Made by a program: the position numbers and the translations under genes
Shown: positions 14,249 through 23,568 of the stretch, one piece after another
Position numbering within the stretch: position 1 is the stretch's first letter
Layout: every line of letters starts with the position of its first letter
The notes under the pieces: generated by a model
The model's input: only the letters and a program-made list of their open reading frames with translations
Databases searched by the model: none
What the model was told of the DNA's origin: nothing
DNA from: an uncultured Thiogranum sp.
GTDB taxonomy: Bacteria; Pseudomonadota; Gammaproteobacteria; DSM-19610
Reading direction: 5' to 3'
Length of the DNA: 44,199 nucleotides
Assembly (NCBI GenBank): GCA_913053655.1
Contig: CAJXFW010000005.1
Location: 1-44,199, forward strand

Positions 14249-16588
14249 CTAGTCATTGATATGCCCCGCTGTTTGTCGCCTCGAAACCGTTACCAGCGGT
14301 GCCAACAATAGTGCTACGGTAATGCCGGATGCGACTGTAACGCCAAAGGCGTGTATTGCGGGTGTGCGGCTCAGCGCCAGCAGGCCGAAAGACAACATGG
14401 TTGTCAGTGCGCTCATCCATACGGCGAGCATGGTTTCGGAAGGGTGCTCATGGTTCTCCGCCATAAAAATCGTGTAGTCGATACCGATCCCTAACACCAG
14501 GATCAGCGCCAGTACGTTGAACAGATTCCAGGGAAGCCCGATCCAGCCGTTGATGGCGACTGCAGCGGCGGAGGCGATTGCCGGGGGCAACATCACCAGG
14601 GCGGCAGTCGGCAAGCCGTAGCGTATGGCCAGGAGTACAAAAATCAGAGCATACCCGGCACCGATCACCCTGCTGATCTTTTCGCGGTGCTCACGGAAAA
14701 TGGCGCTGAATTCATCCGTTTTGCTGATGTAGCTTACACCGGCTTCAGAGTTGGCAAGTTCTTCCAGCGCCGCGCCGTTTTTTACACCTTCGAGAATAAT
14801 GAGGGATGCGGCGCCCGACGCAGTATTACCTACCCATAGATATCCCGATGCCCTGGAAACCGGACTGTTCAGCCATTGTGACAGCGTCAGTGTAGGAGAG
14901 TCGTCTGTGTATTCGCTTAATATCCCGTTGACGGTTTCCGGGGGCAGGCCAATATGTTCGGAAAGGGGGCCGAGATAGGGTCGGAGCAGTTTTTCCTTCA
15001 CCAGTTTCCGGTTTTCAAGCTGTCGTGATGCGGAGGGCACGAAGTCCGATAAGGCGCGAAAACTGTCTATGGCGTCAGCCTCCATAGCAACCAGTTTTTC
15101 GGTGATACGCTCCTCCTTTTTTAACACGGCATCCGCATCATGGGCCTGTACCACCAATAAGTGGTTGCTGTATGAACGCTCCGTCAATTGGCGGATTTTC
15201 GCTTCCTGGGATCTCAGATCTGTCGCCGGTGGCTGTAGAAGTCTGATATCGTCCTTGATCTCCAGTTGTTGCCAGCCGATTACCGTGAACAGCAGCAGCG
15301 GGATCATAATAAGCAACATATGCTTTGCGCCGGACCGGCGCCAGAATTGCAGTTGTCGCTCGGTGAGTTTCAGTAACCACGGTTGATGTGGCGGGCACTT
15401 CAGTGGTTTGAACTGCGGGAAGACAATAACAACCGTCAGGTAAGCACCGAACAATCCGGTCGAGGAAAAAAGAGCCAATTGCTGTAAACCGGGAAATTCG
15501 GTGATCGCCAGGGCGGCGTAAGCGACCACACTGGTGACCAGTCCGAGTGTAATGGCGGGCAGGATTCCACGCAGCCTGGCCGGCTTAAGCCCCTCATTGT
15601 CCCGATGCAGGCTGGTAGCGAAAAAGTGGAAGGCATAATCGACCGACACCCCGATCAGGCTGGTTCCGAACACTATGGTAAACAGGTGTATGCGGGGGAA
15701 TACCAGCATAGTTATGCTCAGCGCCAGAACAAAACCGAAGACGATCGAAACCAGGCTTGCCCACAAGGGCAGGGTGGCCCGAAACACGACCATGATGAGG
15801 AGTATGATGCCGACCAGCGATCCGACGCCAATGGTCGATATCTCGCGTTTGGCGTCCCGGCTGGCGGTTTGTGCATAATACAGTGCGCCGGTTGTCAGTA
15901 TCGACACCGTTGGATGGGCTTTACCAATCTGTCTATTGATTTCATGGATGGCATTCCCTGCGATCTCCTGATCGTGCAATGAGTAGGGGTTTCCGGTAAG
16001 CGTTGCAAGTAACAGAATATAGGTAACACCGTCCTTGCCGTTTATCAGTAATTCGCCCTTTGTTCCCAACTCCGCCTTTTGTCGGGGCAAGTGCTTCAGA
16101 AACTCGGGGAACAGCAGAAACGGGTCTTGTGAAAGTGAGTCGGCGGAAACGGGTGAAACGGGACTGTACAGGGTGTTCAGGGCGCGTTCGTAGACCAGCT
16201 TGCCCTGATTGTTTTGCAGTAATCGCGCATCCCGCTTGGACAACAAACCGGTATGGTAGGGGGAATATACATTTTTCAGGGCGGATCCTGTTTCCGGATC
16301 GATCCGGAACAGGATCGAAGAAAACAATCCCGATAACCGAAGTTGCTTATCGAGATATTCTGCGGCCTGTATCGCGTCGTCTTTTTCTTTGCTGCCTGCC
16401 AGGAACAGGATCTGCTTGCCGATATTATCGGCAAACCCGTCCCATGCCCGTTCCGTTACGGGATCCCGGTGCGTGGATGGTAACAGTGCCAGGAGGCTCG
16501 TTTCTATACGTGTACTTTCCAGTGCCGAGAGCAGATAACCGGAAAGGGCCGCAAAAACAGCAAGCCAAAGATAGTATGTGATCCGCAT
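14249..16588 (-). CDS. MMPL/RND-type exporter of the aryl-polyene lipid
   Basis: This is a 779-residue inner-membrane protein with the two-fold RND layout. One N-terminal membrane helix and a large periplasmic loop precede five helices (around IGVGSLVGIILLIMVVF and the following hydrophobic blocks). The second half repeats this with VLALILVLGIGIDYTIFMAE as the signature helix. GTSLIGVSVDYAFHF and GIGIDYTIF both carry the conserved Asp pattern of proton-driven MMPL transporters. It is predicted to move the finished lipid-linked polyene out of the inner membrane. ATG 16588 lies one base after the stop of the LolA-like gene; the ten upstream codons overlap that gene and are unlikely. Confidence 0.88.
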   Translation of the reverse strand: MRITYYLWLAVFAALSGYLLSALESTRIETSLLALLPSTHRDPVTERAWDGFADNIGKQILFLAGSKEKDDAIQAAEYLDKQLRLSGLFSSILFRIDPETGSALKNVYSPYHTGLLSKRDARLLQNNQGKLVYERALNTLYSPVSPVSADSLSQDPFLLFPEFLKHLPRQKAELGTKGELLINGKDGVTYILLLATLTGNPYSLHDQEIAGNAIHEINRQIGKAHPTVSILTTGALYYAQTASRDAKREISTIGVGSLVGIILLIMVVFRATLPLWASLVSIVFGFVLALSITMLVFPRIHLFTIVFGTSLIGVSVDYAFHFFATSLHRDNEGLKPARLRGILPAITLGLVTSVVAYAALAITEFPGLQQLALFSSTGLFGAYLTVVIVFPQFKPLKCPPHQPWLLKLTERQLQFWRRSGAKHMLLIMIPLLLFTVIGWQQLEIKDDIRLLQPPATDLRSQEAKIRQLTERSYSNHLLVVQAHDADAVLKKEERITEKLVAMEADAIDSFRALSDFVPSASRQLENRKLVKEKLLRPYLGPLSEHIGLPPETVNGILSEYTDDSPTLTLSQWLNSPVSRASGYLWVGNTASGAASLIILEGVKNGAALEELANSEAGVSYISKTDEFSAIFREHREKISRVIGAGYALIFVLLAIRYGLPTAALVMLPPAIASAAAVAINGWIGLPWNLFNVLALILVLGIGIDYTIFMAENHEHPSETMLAVWMSALTTMLSFGLLALSRTPAIHAFGVTVASGITVALLLAPLVTVSRRQTAGHIND

Positions 16589-16589
16589 G

Positions 16590-17234
16590 CTAGTGCCAGG
16601 AGAAGAACCCGGACTCATTTTCCTTCAATCTATCGGCTGCGGATATGTCGCTGAAGACGGTCTTTGTGAGATTTCCATTGTGTTCCTGTATCTCCAGTTC
16701 CCTGATGTAGTCATCTCCCTGCACGACGATGCCCGATAGTATTTTTTTCGCCACTCCGTCATGGGGGAGCAATGTGAGCTGCCAGCCCTGACCCACGGGA
16801 GTTGCCTGAATCCGGAACACGGTATTCAATGTTTCAATATCGCCGCTCCACAGGGCCAGGAAGATTTTTGAAATATTTGAAATTATCGGCTGTTCCGTAT
16901 TTGTGTAACGGCTGATGTCGCCATTATGGAAGCGTTGGGCAACAACGTCTCTGGTTACCAGGAGTTCCGAGAGGAAAGGTTTTGTCTGCCGCCAATACAG
17001 GCCGTTGCTCCTGGACATTACAAAAAATCCCGATGAAATCAGTGGGCGGGTCAATATTTTGATGGTTTTGCGCTGTACAAAGTTACCGCGGATAACGGGG
17101 TGTTCTCCGAGAACAACCATCAGATGATTTAAGGTATCTTCCGTGGGTGTCCGGCTTTCTGCTGCTGACGTGGTGGTGAGCAAACAGCAAAGTGTCCAGA
17201 GCAGGATTTTTACTTTCCCGCGGAAGGCTATCAC
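16590..17234 (-). CDS. LolA-like periplasmic carrier of the aryl-polyene cluster
   Basis: The protein has 214 residues with a signal peptide (KILLWTLCCLLTTTSA). The mature chain has the LolA opening, a helix with HPVIRGNFVQRKTIKIL and SSGFFVMSRSNGLYWRQTKP, which parallels the 'G.F.Q......s.G.f...rP....W....P' pattern of outer-membrane lipoprotein carriers. It likely shuttles the lipid-anchored pigment across the periplasm between the MMPL exporter and the DUF3261 lipoprotein. It overlaps the thioesterase gene by four bases. Confidence 0.86.
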   Translation of the reverse strand: MIAFRGKVKILLWTLCCLLTTTSAAESRTPTEDTLNHLMVVLGEHPVIRGNFVQRKTIKILTRPLISSGFFVMSRSNGLYWRQTKPFLSELLVTRDVVAQRFHNGDISRYTNTEQPIISNISKIFLALWSGDIETLNTVFRIQATPVGQGWQLTLLPHDGVAKKILSGIVVQGDDYIRELEIQEHNGNLTKTVFSDISAADRLKENESGFFSWH

Positions 17235-17659
17235 TCTTTTACCCCCAGGCGCTGGAGCAGGATCCGGGGGGATTCATAACACATTTCTCCAGTCGCTTTA
17301 TCGACGGCAACCTGGATGGAATGTCCCTTGCAGAGGCGTTCGCCACTCTTCGAATCGTGAATAGCGTATTCAACTTTCAACCGGTTCTCGAATTCTTTCA
17401 GTATCGCTGTAACGCGAATCTTCTGTCCAAAGCGGGCGGGTTTCACGTATTTCAGGCGTAAGTCGACGACAGGCCAGTGATAGCCGCTTTTGTCCATCTC
17501 GATATAGCCATAGTTGAATTTGTTCAGAAGGTCGTGCCGGGCAATCTCAAAATACTTTACATAGTTGCCATGCCATACGACCCCCATTGGATCCGCATCG
17601 AAAAAGGGGATATCGATTTCGGTTTCTGTGTGCAGCTCCGTGCCTGTCGTTGAATTCAT
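17231..17659 (-). CDS. acyl thioesterase of the 4HBT/YbgC type (ApeK-like)
   Basis: This is a 142-residue hotdog thioesterase. The signature FFDADPMGVVWHGNYVKYFE contains the catalytic Asp of 4-hydroxybenzoyl-CoA thioesterase/YbgC enzymes and the HGNY turn. It may release a stalled or finished acyl chain from ACP or CoA. Its ATG overlaps the stop of the ammonia-lyase gene and its stop overlaps the LolA-like gene, so it sits inside a tightly coupled translation run. Confidence 0.9.
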   Translation of the reverse strand: MNSTTGTELHTETEIDIPFFDADPMGVVWHGNYVKYFEIARHDLLNKFNYGYIEMDKSGYHWPVVDLRLKYVKPARFGQKIRVTAILKEFENRLKVEYAIHDSKSGERLCKGHSIQVAVDKATGEMCYESPRILLQRLGVKE

Positions 17660-19230
17660 GCGCGATAGAGCTCGAATTCGCGTTGGCGGACCAGGTCCAG
17701 GAACTTGCGTAATTCACCTTCCAGCGGCCGGTCTTCCTCCAGCAGGCTGAATTCGGACAGGATTTGTTGCTGCATCTCTTTCACGGCAGTGGTCAGATGT
17801 TGTTCCAGCCGCTCATCCTGTTGTCGCCGGAGTTCCAGCGCCTGGCATGCAGCCAGTAGGGTGGCAACGGTGACCTGCTCGGATAATTCGATGACCCGCA
17901 GGCAATCCCGGGCGGCTATGGTTCCCATACTGACTTTATCCTGATTATGGCATTCCGTGGAACGGGAGAAAACGCTTGCCGGCATGGTCAGCTTCAGTGC
18001 TTCGGCGGTCCATGCCGAGGTGCCGATCTGTACCGCTTTGAAACCGTGATTTATGGTCTTTCGTTCACCATGTGCTCCCGACAGGTTGGCGGGCAGACCG
18101 CGGTTGAATCGGGTATCCATCATCATCGCCATCTGGCGATCCAGAAGGTCGGCGATATTGGCGATACAGGTTTTCATCGAATCCATTACGAAGGCTATGT
18201 GGCCGCCATAAAAGTGTCCGCCATGGAGCACATGCTCGCCCTCGGCATCGAGCAACGGGTTGTCGTTGGCACTGTTCAACTCAATCTCGATCATTTGCCG
18301 GAACATCGGCATGGCATCCTCAAGCACGCCGATGACATGGGGTGCGCATCGGAGTGAATACTGATCCTGCAGACGCGATGAGTTCCTGGGTAATTTTTCA
18401 TGCTCAAGGTCGGAGCGTATCCATTCGGCTACCCGGCACTGTCCAGGGTGCGGTTTGACCGCAAACAGTTTTTCATCGAAGTGAAAGCTGTTTCCCTGCA
18501 ATGCAACACATACCAATGCTGTAATACGGCTGGCAAGCTGTGCCAGGTAATCGGCCCGCTTGTACGCGATGCAGGCGATAGCCGACATGACCGCGGTACC
18601 ATTCATGATCGCCAGCCCTTCTTTCGGACGCAATTCCAGAGGTTCGATATTCAACGCCTGGTATATATCGGAGGCGGGTTGGATTTTCCCTTGGTGTGTG
18701 GCTTCGCGTTCGCCGACCAGCATCGCAGCAAGATAGGACAACGGAGTCAGGTCGCCGCTGGCGCCGACCGAGCCTTCTTCCGGAATTAGCGGTGTTACGT
18801 CCAGGTTCAGCAACCGGACGATCCGTTCCATCAATTCATAGCGGACGCCGGACACTCCTCGTGCCAGCGAGGCCAGGCGCGTTGCCATGACGGCGCGTGA
18901 GATTTCATGGGAAAAATGCCTGCCGAGGCCGCAACCATGAAACCGGGTCAGGTGGAGCGGTAGTTCAGGTACCAGATGGGGTGGTACCTTGACAGTGCAG
19001 GATTCTCCATAACCGGTGGTGACTCCGTAGATTACGCCGTCCTCTTCAAGCAGTCGCTCGAGAAATTCCACGCCCCTGGCGATGCGCGCCCGGAAGGCTG
19101 CGTTGTCATTCAATTTGACCTCTGCGCCCCGGGTAATTGCCTCGATATCTTCTATCGAAAGTGGGGCATCACCGAAGCAAATTGTAGATTGAGTGCACGG
19201 TTTCGCCGTGTCCAATCGATGGCTTGTCAT
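17656..19230 (-). CDS. aromatic amino acid ammonia-lyase (TAL/HAL family)
   Basis: This 524-residue enzyme forms the MIO cofactor from Ala157-Ser158-Gly159 in GSVGASGDLTPLSY and has the active-site Tyr68 in YGVTTGYG. The substrate-selectivity pair is Phe97-His98 (RFHGCGLG). Histidine lyases have Ser-His there, plant phenylalanine lyases Phe-Leu and Rhodobacter-type tyrosine lyases His-Leu. The later motif TECHNQDKVSMG lacks the Glu-Asp-His form of histidine lyases. With its place in an aryl-polyene operon, I infer tyrosine ammonia-lyase activity giving 4-coumarate for the ligase. The start at 19230 lies one base after the upstream stop. The 58 codons before it read through that gene and are excluded. 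Confidence 0.9.
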   Translation of the reverse strand: MTSHRLDTAKPCTQSTICFGDAPLSIEDIEAITRGAEVKLNDNAAFRARIARGVEFLERLLEEDGVIYGVTTGYGESCTVKVPPHLVPELPLHLTRFHGCGLGRHFSHEISRAVMATRLASLARGVSGVRYELMERIVRLLNLDVTPLIPEEGSVGASGDLTPLSYLAAMLVGEREATHQGKIQPASDIYQALNIEPLELRPKEGLAIMNGTAVMSAIACIAYKRADYLAQLASRITALVCVALQGNSFHFDEKLFAVKPHPGQCRVAEWIRSDLEHEKLPRNSSRLQDQYSLRCAPHVIGVLEDAMPMFRQMIEIELNSANDNPLLDAEGEHVLHGGHFYGGHIAFVMDSMKTCIANIADLLDRQMAMMMDTRFNRGLPANLSGAHGERKTINHGFKAVQIGTSAWTAEALKLTMPASVFSRSTECHNQDKVSMGTIAARDCLRVIELSEQVTVATLLAACQALELRRQQDERLEQHLTTAVKEMQQQILSEFSLLEEDRPLEGELRKFLDLVRQREFELYRA

Positions 19231-19231
19231 C

Positions 19232-20926
19232 CTAACCACGCTTCTCCTCAACCGTCGAAACCGGTTGCTTCCAGAAATCAAAAAAATTGAACCACATGTA
19301 TGGTGTTTTAAGGCAAAGGGCCTCCAGGGCATCTGCATAACGCTGAACAATGGCTTGCAATGCCTCTCTTCGATGTATTCTCGGTATAGGTATTGTATCG
19401 GCAAAGTGTTCGAAATAAACGCGGTATTTCCCGCGCTCCTTCAGGCAAAAAATAAGATACACAGGGCACTGCATCAGACTGGCGAGTATAAAAGGGCCCT
19501 CGGCAAAAGTAGCCTGTTCACCAAGAAAAACGGCGTTCTGTGTTCTATGCGGCGTATTTGCCGACGTACGGTCTCCGACGATCACCACGTACTCGCCCTG
19601 TTCAATCTTTTGTTTGAGCAATATCGCGGTATCTATACCTATTCTTGAAATGGATATGATGTCATCGGCCAGGTCGGGATTGACTTCGCGTATCACCCGG
19701 TTAAAACGTTCTGCATGCTCGGTAAACATGAGAACGTTGAGTTTGAGTCCCTGTATACCCTCCGCAAGGGCTCTGCAGATGTCGAGGTTGCCATGGTGGG
19801 AACCAATCAATACGGCCCCCTGTCCACCTGCGATCAAATCCAGATACTCCTGTTTGTTTGGAAAATCCAGGTCTTGTTCCTTGATGTCCCCCTGCCAGGC
19901 GGAAAATTTATCAATCAGTGCATTGCCAAAACTCAGGAAATGTCTGAAGCTGTTCGCCAAGGTGGGTTTGGCGAAAGGTAGCCCCCGGGCGTCTGCGCTC
20001 GTCGCAATACGCTGCAGATATTCGATGGAAGCACGGCGTGCCGTGCCACCGGTAACAAAAAAATAGCTGATAACGGGAACCAGAAAAATTTTGAATATAT
20101 ATTTTCCAAACAGCCGATAGACCGTCAGTAAAAAGCGGATTCCCATAAGAGAACCACGTTCCGAACGCTGCGACCAGTGTTCCTGATGTTTCCCCCGGCG
20201 CCGAAACAGGAGACGGGGAAAGCGCATGATCATGCCGAAAAAAAGTCGTGTATGAAGTTTTGATATCAGGTAATTGTCCTTGAAAAGCCGGAAATGTGAA
20301 GTACCACCCTCCGGGTATACCACGCGGGTGCTTACGTTCCGGATCGAAATACCCTTCCAGAACAGGCGGACCAGGATGTCTGTATCAAAATCCATCCCTT
20401 TGCCAAGTTTTGTTTTTTCGGTCAGTTCGATGCAGGGCGCCAGTGGGTATACGCGAAATCCGCACATGGAATCCTTGATATCGAATGAAAGCGTTTCCAC
20501 CCATACCCAGAAATGCGTGATATAGCGCCCATACAGTCGCCCCCTGGGTATGGTTTTGTCGAACAGGGGTGTGCCGCAAACGACCGCTTCGGGAAATTTC
20601 CGGCTTTGTGCGAGTAGCTTGCCGGCATCCGAAATGTCGTGCTGCCCGTCAGCGTCCACCTGCAAGGCATGGGTAAACCCTGCGGCATAGGCTTCCTCAA
20701 GGCCCCTTACCACCGCGGCACCCTTACCCTGATTGGAGTCGAGGCGGAAAAGGCGAATCAATGGTTCTTTCAGGGCCAGATTTTCCAATACCTTTTTGGT
20801 GCCCTCTTCACTGCCATCATCGACAATCAGAATGGGGAGTCGATATTGATGCAGCGCAGCAACGATCCGGCCAATCGCGTCCTTGTGGTTGTAATCCGGG
20901 ATTACAAAGCAGGGTTTATGATTCAT
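19232..20926 (-). CDS. glycosyltransferase family 2 fused to LpxL-type acyltransferase
   Basis: This is a 564-residue two-domain protein. Residues 5-240 are a GT2 domain (CFVIPDYNH, LIVDDGSEEGT, nucleotide/metal-binding DAD at 91-93 in QVDADGQHD). Residues 262-560 are a lipid A-type acyltransferase with H-x4-D at 377-382 (GSHHGNLD) and a membrane-associated helix near LVPVISYFFV. It probably adds a sugar and an acyl chain to build the membrane anchor of the aryl-polyene. Such fused proteins are found in aryl-polyene clusters. ATG 20926 overlaps the upstream gene by 11 bases; a start 20 codons earlier is less natural. Confidence 0.9.
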   Translation of the reverse strand: MNHKPCFVIPDYNHKDAIGRIVAALHQYRLPILIVDDGSEEGTKKVLENLALKEPLIRLFRLDSNQGKGAAVVRGLEEAYAAGFTHALQVDADGQHDISDAGKLLAQSRKFPEAVVCGTPLFDKTIPRGRLYGRYITHFWVWVETLSFDIKDSMCGFRVYPLAPCIELTEKTKLGKGMDFDTDILVRLFWKGISIRNVSTRVVYPEGGTSHFRLFKDNYLISKLHTRLFFGMIMRFPRLLFRRRGKHQEHWSQRSERGSLMGIRFLLTVYRLFGKYIFKIFLVPVISYFFVTGGTARRASIEYLQRIATSADARGLPFAKPTLANSFRHFLSFGNALIDKFSAWQGDIKEQDLDFPNKQEYLDLIAGGQGAVLIGSHHGNLDICRALAEGIQGLKLNVLMFTEHAERFNRVIREVNPDLADDIISISRIGIDTAILLKQKIEQGEYVVIVGDRTSANTPHRTQNAVFLGEQATFAEGPFILASLMQCPVYLIFCLKERGKYRVYFEHFADTIPIPRIHRREALQAIVQRYADALEALCLKTPYMWFNFFDFWKQPVSTVEEKRG

Positions 20927-22748
20927 GCCCGTGCCCGAAAAAAATACGTCCGCAGGAGTGCATGCCCTTTTCAGAGCGAAATTCAAAGTAAAGTTTGTAA
21001 CCTTCCTGTGTCATGGTTGCTGCCAATGAAAGCTGCAGGAGGTCATCCGGCCGGATGACTTTTTTGAACTTTATGTTTTCCATTTTCATGAAATAGCCGG
21101 ACAGGTCGAGAAATTTCCGACCTAAACGAATAGCCCAATCGACCTGGACGACTCCTGGAAGAACAGCGGCTACGGGGAAATGTCCCCGCAAATAGAGAAG
21201 ATCCGCCGGTATCCGGAGTGTTGCGGCCAGTGAATGACCATCCCTGCTGATGGATTCCACCAGAGGTTCTGTGGGCGACTCTTCAAACAATGCCTTGAGA
21301 TCGGAGGATACCAGCTTCTCCTGGGCGTTATAGGGGAGTTCGTCCACAAAGCGAAACCGCCGGGGTACGACAATCAGATCGAAATACCGTTTCAGATGGG
21401 TGCGCAACTGCTCGGCAACAGGCGGCTTTCCATGGACATCGAGGATTTTTTTTCCGGCGGTACTTAGTACAACAACACAGGCGATGGATTGTCTGGTCTT
21501 GTTGTCTATATAAACCATGGCGTTGGTATCCACCAGTTCGCACTGGTTCAGCCTGTTTTCGAGTTCGGGTAATGAAACCCGTTTTTCTTCAATTTTCACT
21601 ACACGGTCGGCCCGGCCCAGTAAGGTGAAGTGGCGATCGTCGACCAGCCTGGCACGGTCACCGGTAACAAAACTACCTTCCTGTCCAAGATAGGGAGACT
21701 GAACCACCAATTGACCACTTTCCGACAAATTCAGCCGGACGCAGGAAAAACGCGTCCAGTATCCCTTGTTTTCGGGTTGTTGGCGCCGCCAGCCGATGCC
21801 CCCGGTCTCGGTACTTCCCAATACCTCGGTCGGCCATGTGCCCAGGTCGGCGTGACAGCGTTGCGCGGCCTCGACGGGCAACAGCCCGCCCGAGGAAAAT
21901 ATCATGACGGGAGTATGTCGATGTTCCGGTATGTGTGTTTCCCGAGACATGCGTTTCAATAAGGCGGGCGATGAAACAAAGACGCAATTCCGGTGTTTCC
22001 GGATTGCACCGAGAGTTTCTTCCGGATAGGCCAGGTCGTTGCGGAGAAAACATCGTCCTGCACTCAAAGGCCATAGCAGCCGAAACAGCAGTCCATAAAT
22101 ATGCTGGTGGGATACGGATGACAGCACCGTGGCATCACCAAGCTCCTGTCCCCACAGGTTTTCCAGATCCAGAATTTCTGCCTCAAATTGTTGCAGTCGT
22201 TTGTCTACGTTTTTAGGCTGGCTCGTGGAGCCGGATGTAAAAATTGTTATTCCTGCGAGGTTGGGGTCGAGTGCCTGAAAATCACGGGGCGAACGGGGAG
22301 ACGCTTCGCCATCGTCAATGTGGACGCCAGATAGGCGAGGCTCATCTGAGATGATTGCATCGTAGGCACCCCGCAGTAACTTAACCGTGCCTTGCTGGAA
22401 ATTGGGGAGTAGTACAGGCGTACGGCCAGCATGCAGGGTTGCGAACAGGGCAACCGAAAACCGGTAACTGTCACGGCAGCAAATGGCCCAGCGTTTGGCG
22501 TTGTCTTCTTCCAGAAGAAGATGGCGGTATCGTTCCACGTCTCCGAGGAATGCCGGCCACGTGAATCTCTTCCCATTGGTGTCAACACAAACCGGAAAAT
22601 CGTCAGGGCGTTCCACAACAAGCAGTTTGCAGAGGGGGATGATCGCTTTGTTCACGGCCTCATCCAGTCGCCAATATGATGCGCGGCGTGCAAAGCGCAC
22701 ATGGCCGGCTGCTGCCCTGTTACCGGTTGTGTGCGTTTCATGAGGCAT
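20916..22748 (-). CDS. acyl/aryl-ACP ligase fused to hotdog dehydratase (ApeH-ApeI-like fusion)
   Basis: This 610-residue fusion starts with residues 25-490, an ANL adenylating domain: P-loop TSGSTSQPK (171-179), GSTETGG (311-317), TGD (362-364) and the catalytic Lys478 in NAQEKL. Residues 500-610 form a FabA/FabZ-type hotdog with RGHFPVAAVLPGVVQVDWA, where His523 is the probable catalytic residue. The ligase should activate the 4-hydroxycinnamate from the ammonia-lyase and load it on an ACP. The hotdog should dehydrate the growing chain together with the separate dehydratase. It overlaps the membrane-protein gene by 11 bases. Confidence 0.9.
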   Translation of the reverse strand: MPHETHTTGNRAAAGHVRFARRASYWRLDEAVNKAIIPLCKLLVVERPDDFPVCVDTNGKRFTWPAFLGDVERYRHLLLEEDNAKRWAICCRDSYRFSVALFATLHAGRTPVLLPNFQQGTVKLLRGAYDAIISDEPRLSGVHIDDGEASPRSPRDFQALDPNLAGITIFTSGSTSQPKNVDKRLQQFEAEILDLENLWGQELGDATVLSSVSHQHIYGLLFRLLWPLSAGRCFLRNDLAYPEETLGAIRKHRNCVFVSSPALLKRMSRETHIPEHRHTPVMIFSSGGLLPVEAAQRCHADLGTWPTEVLGSTETGGIGWRRQQPENKGYWTRFSCVRLNLSESGQLVVQSPYLGQEGSFVTGDRARLVDDRHFTLLGRADRVVKIEEKRVSLPELENRLNQCELVDTNAMVYIDNKTRQSIACVVVLSTAGKKILDVHGKPPVAEQLRTHLKRYFDLIVVPRRFRFVDELPYNAQEKLVSSDLKALFEESPTEPLVESISRDGHSLAATLRIPADLLYLRGHFPVAAVLPGVVQVDWAIRLGRKFLDLSGYFMKMENIKFKKVIRPDDLLQLSLAATMTQEGYKLYFEFRSEKGMHSCGRIFFGHGHES

Positions 22749-23313
22749 TCAACTTCATTTTTCGTCGCCGGATCAACAGCTCGCCTATAAACATTGCACC
22801 TATGGCCAGATAAGAAATAAAACCATTATAAAGCAACCACTCGGCCATGGTGCCATAGCATGCCGTCAGGGTGGCAATGGAGCCGTTGACGAGAAAAAAA
22901 AGGCACCATGCCACGGTAACCCGCCGTGTGTATGTAATCGCCTCGGGTGGTAATCCAGGCTGCATGGTTTCCGCTATAAGCTGGATAATGCTTGGTGGTC
23001 TGATTAGCGTGAATCCAAATATGCCGAGTAGTGCCATATTTACGACAACGGGATAAAATTTAAGTACCTGTTGTTCATTCAGTATAAAGCCGGCCAGCAG
23101 GACGAGCAGGCCTGCTATTGTCCCATATAGAACAACAGGTCTTATCGCACGCAGCCGATCATTGGTTGTGATGCCGAGACGCAAGGCGAGCAAGATAACA
23201 AAAAAACCGGCAACCGCTCTGGGTTCAAAGTGCTTCAGGGCAAAGTATACGAAAAATGGGTAGGCGAAAATCAGAGCTGTGCCGATAACGGATAATATGC
23301 GCCTGAATATCAT
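22738..23313 (-). CDS. COG4648-type membrane protein of the aryl-polyene cluster
   Basis: This 191-residue integral membrane protein has about six helices (FAYPFFVYFALKHF, VAGFFVILLALRLG, VVLYGTIAGLLVLLAGF, VVVNMALLGIFGFTLI, VTVAWCLFFLVNGSIATL, FISYLAIGAMFIGELLI). The family is always found beside the aryl-polyene ligase and ACPs and has no proven role. Databases sometimes call it a gyrase subunit without reason. It overlaps both neighbouring genes by a few bases. Confidence 0.85.
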   Translation of the reverse strand: MIFRRILSVIGTALIFAYPFFVYFALKHFEPRAVAGFFVILLALRLGITTNDRLRAIRPVVLYGTIAGLLVLLAGFILNEQQVLKFYPVVVNMALLGIFGFTLIRPPSIIQLIAETMQPGLPPEAITYTRRVTVAWCLFFLVNGSIATLTACYGTMAEWLLYNGFISYLAIGAMFIGELLIRRRKMKLNAS

Positions 23314-23558
23314 TCGCCCAGCAGGTTTGCTACGGCATCCACCACATCGCCCACGGTTTTCACCATTTTAAATTCATCAGGCGGGATTTTTTTGCCCGTA
23401 TAGCGCTGTAGTTTTACGATAAGGTCGACGGCGTCTATGCTGTCCAGATCAAGGTCTTCGTACAGCATGGAATCCAGCCTGATATTGTTCGGATCAAGTT
23501 CGAACAATTCCACCATCACATTTCGTACTTCCGTGAATACGGTTTCTTTGTCAGTCAT
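23310..23558 (-). CDS. acyl carrier protein 2
   Basis: This is an acidic protein of 82 residues with the phosphopantetheine site LDLDSIDAVD (Ser in DSID) after helix I and the typical helices II and III. It is one of two ACPs in the cluster, and known systems use one for the aryl starter and one for chain growth. ATG 23558 lies 10 bases after the stop of the first ACP; a longer frame to 23648 overlaps that gene and adds a non-ACP tail. Confidence 0.92.
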   Translation of the reverse strand: MTDKETVFTEVRNVMVELFELDPNNIRLDSMLYEDLDLDSIDAVDLIVKLQRYTGKKIPPDEFKMVKTVGDVVDAVANLLGE

Positions 23559-23568
23559 CAATATCTCT

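Noticed and set aside
14155-14256. N-terminal extension of the DUF3261 lipoprotein up to 14256
   Set aside because: It translates the palindromic repeat and would put 34 residues before a complete lipoprotein signal. ATG 14154 is the sensible start.
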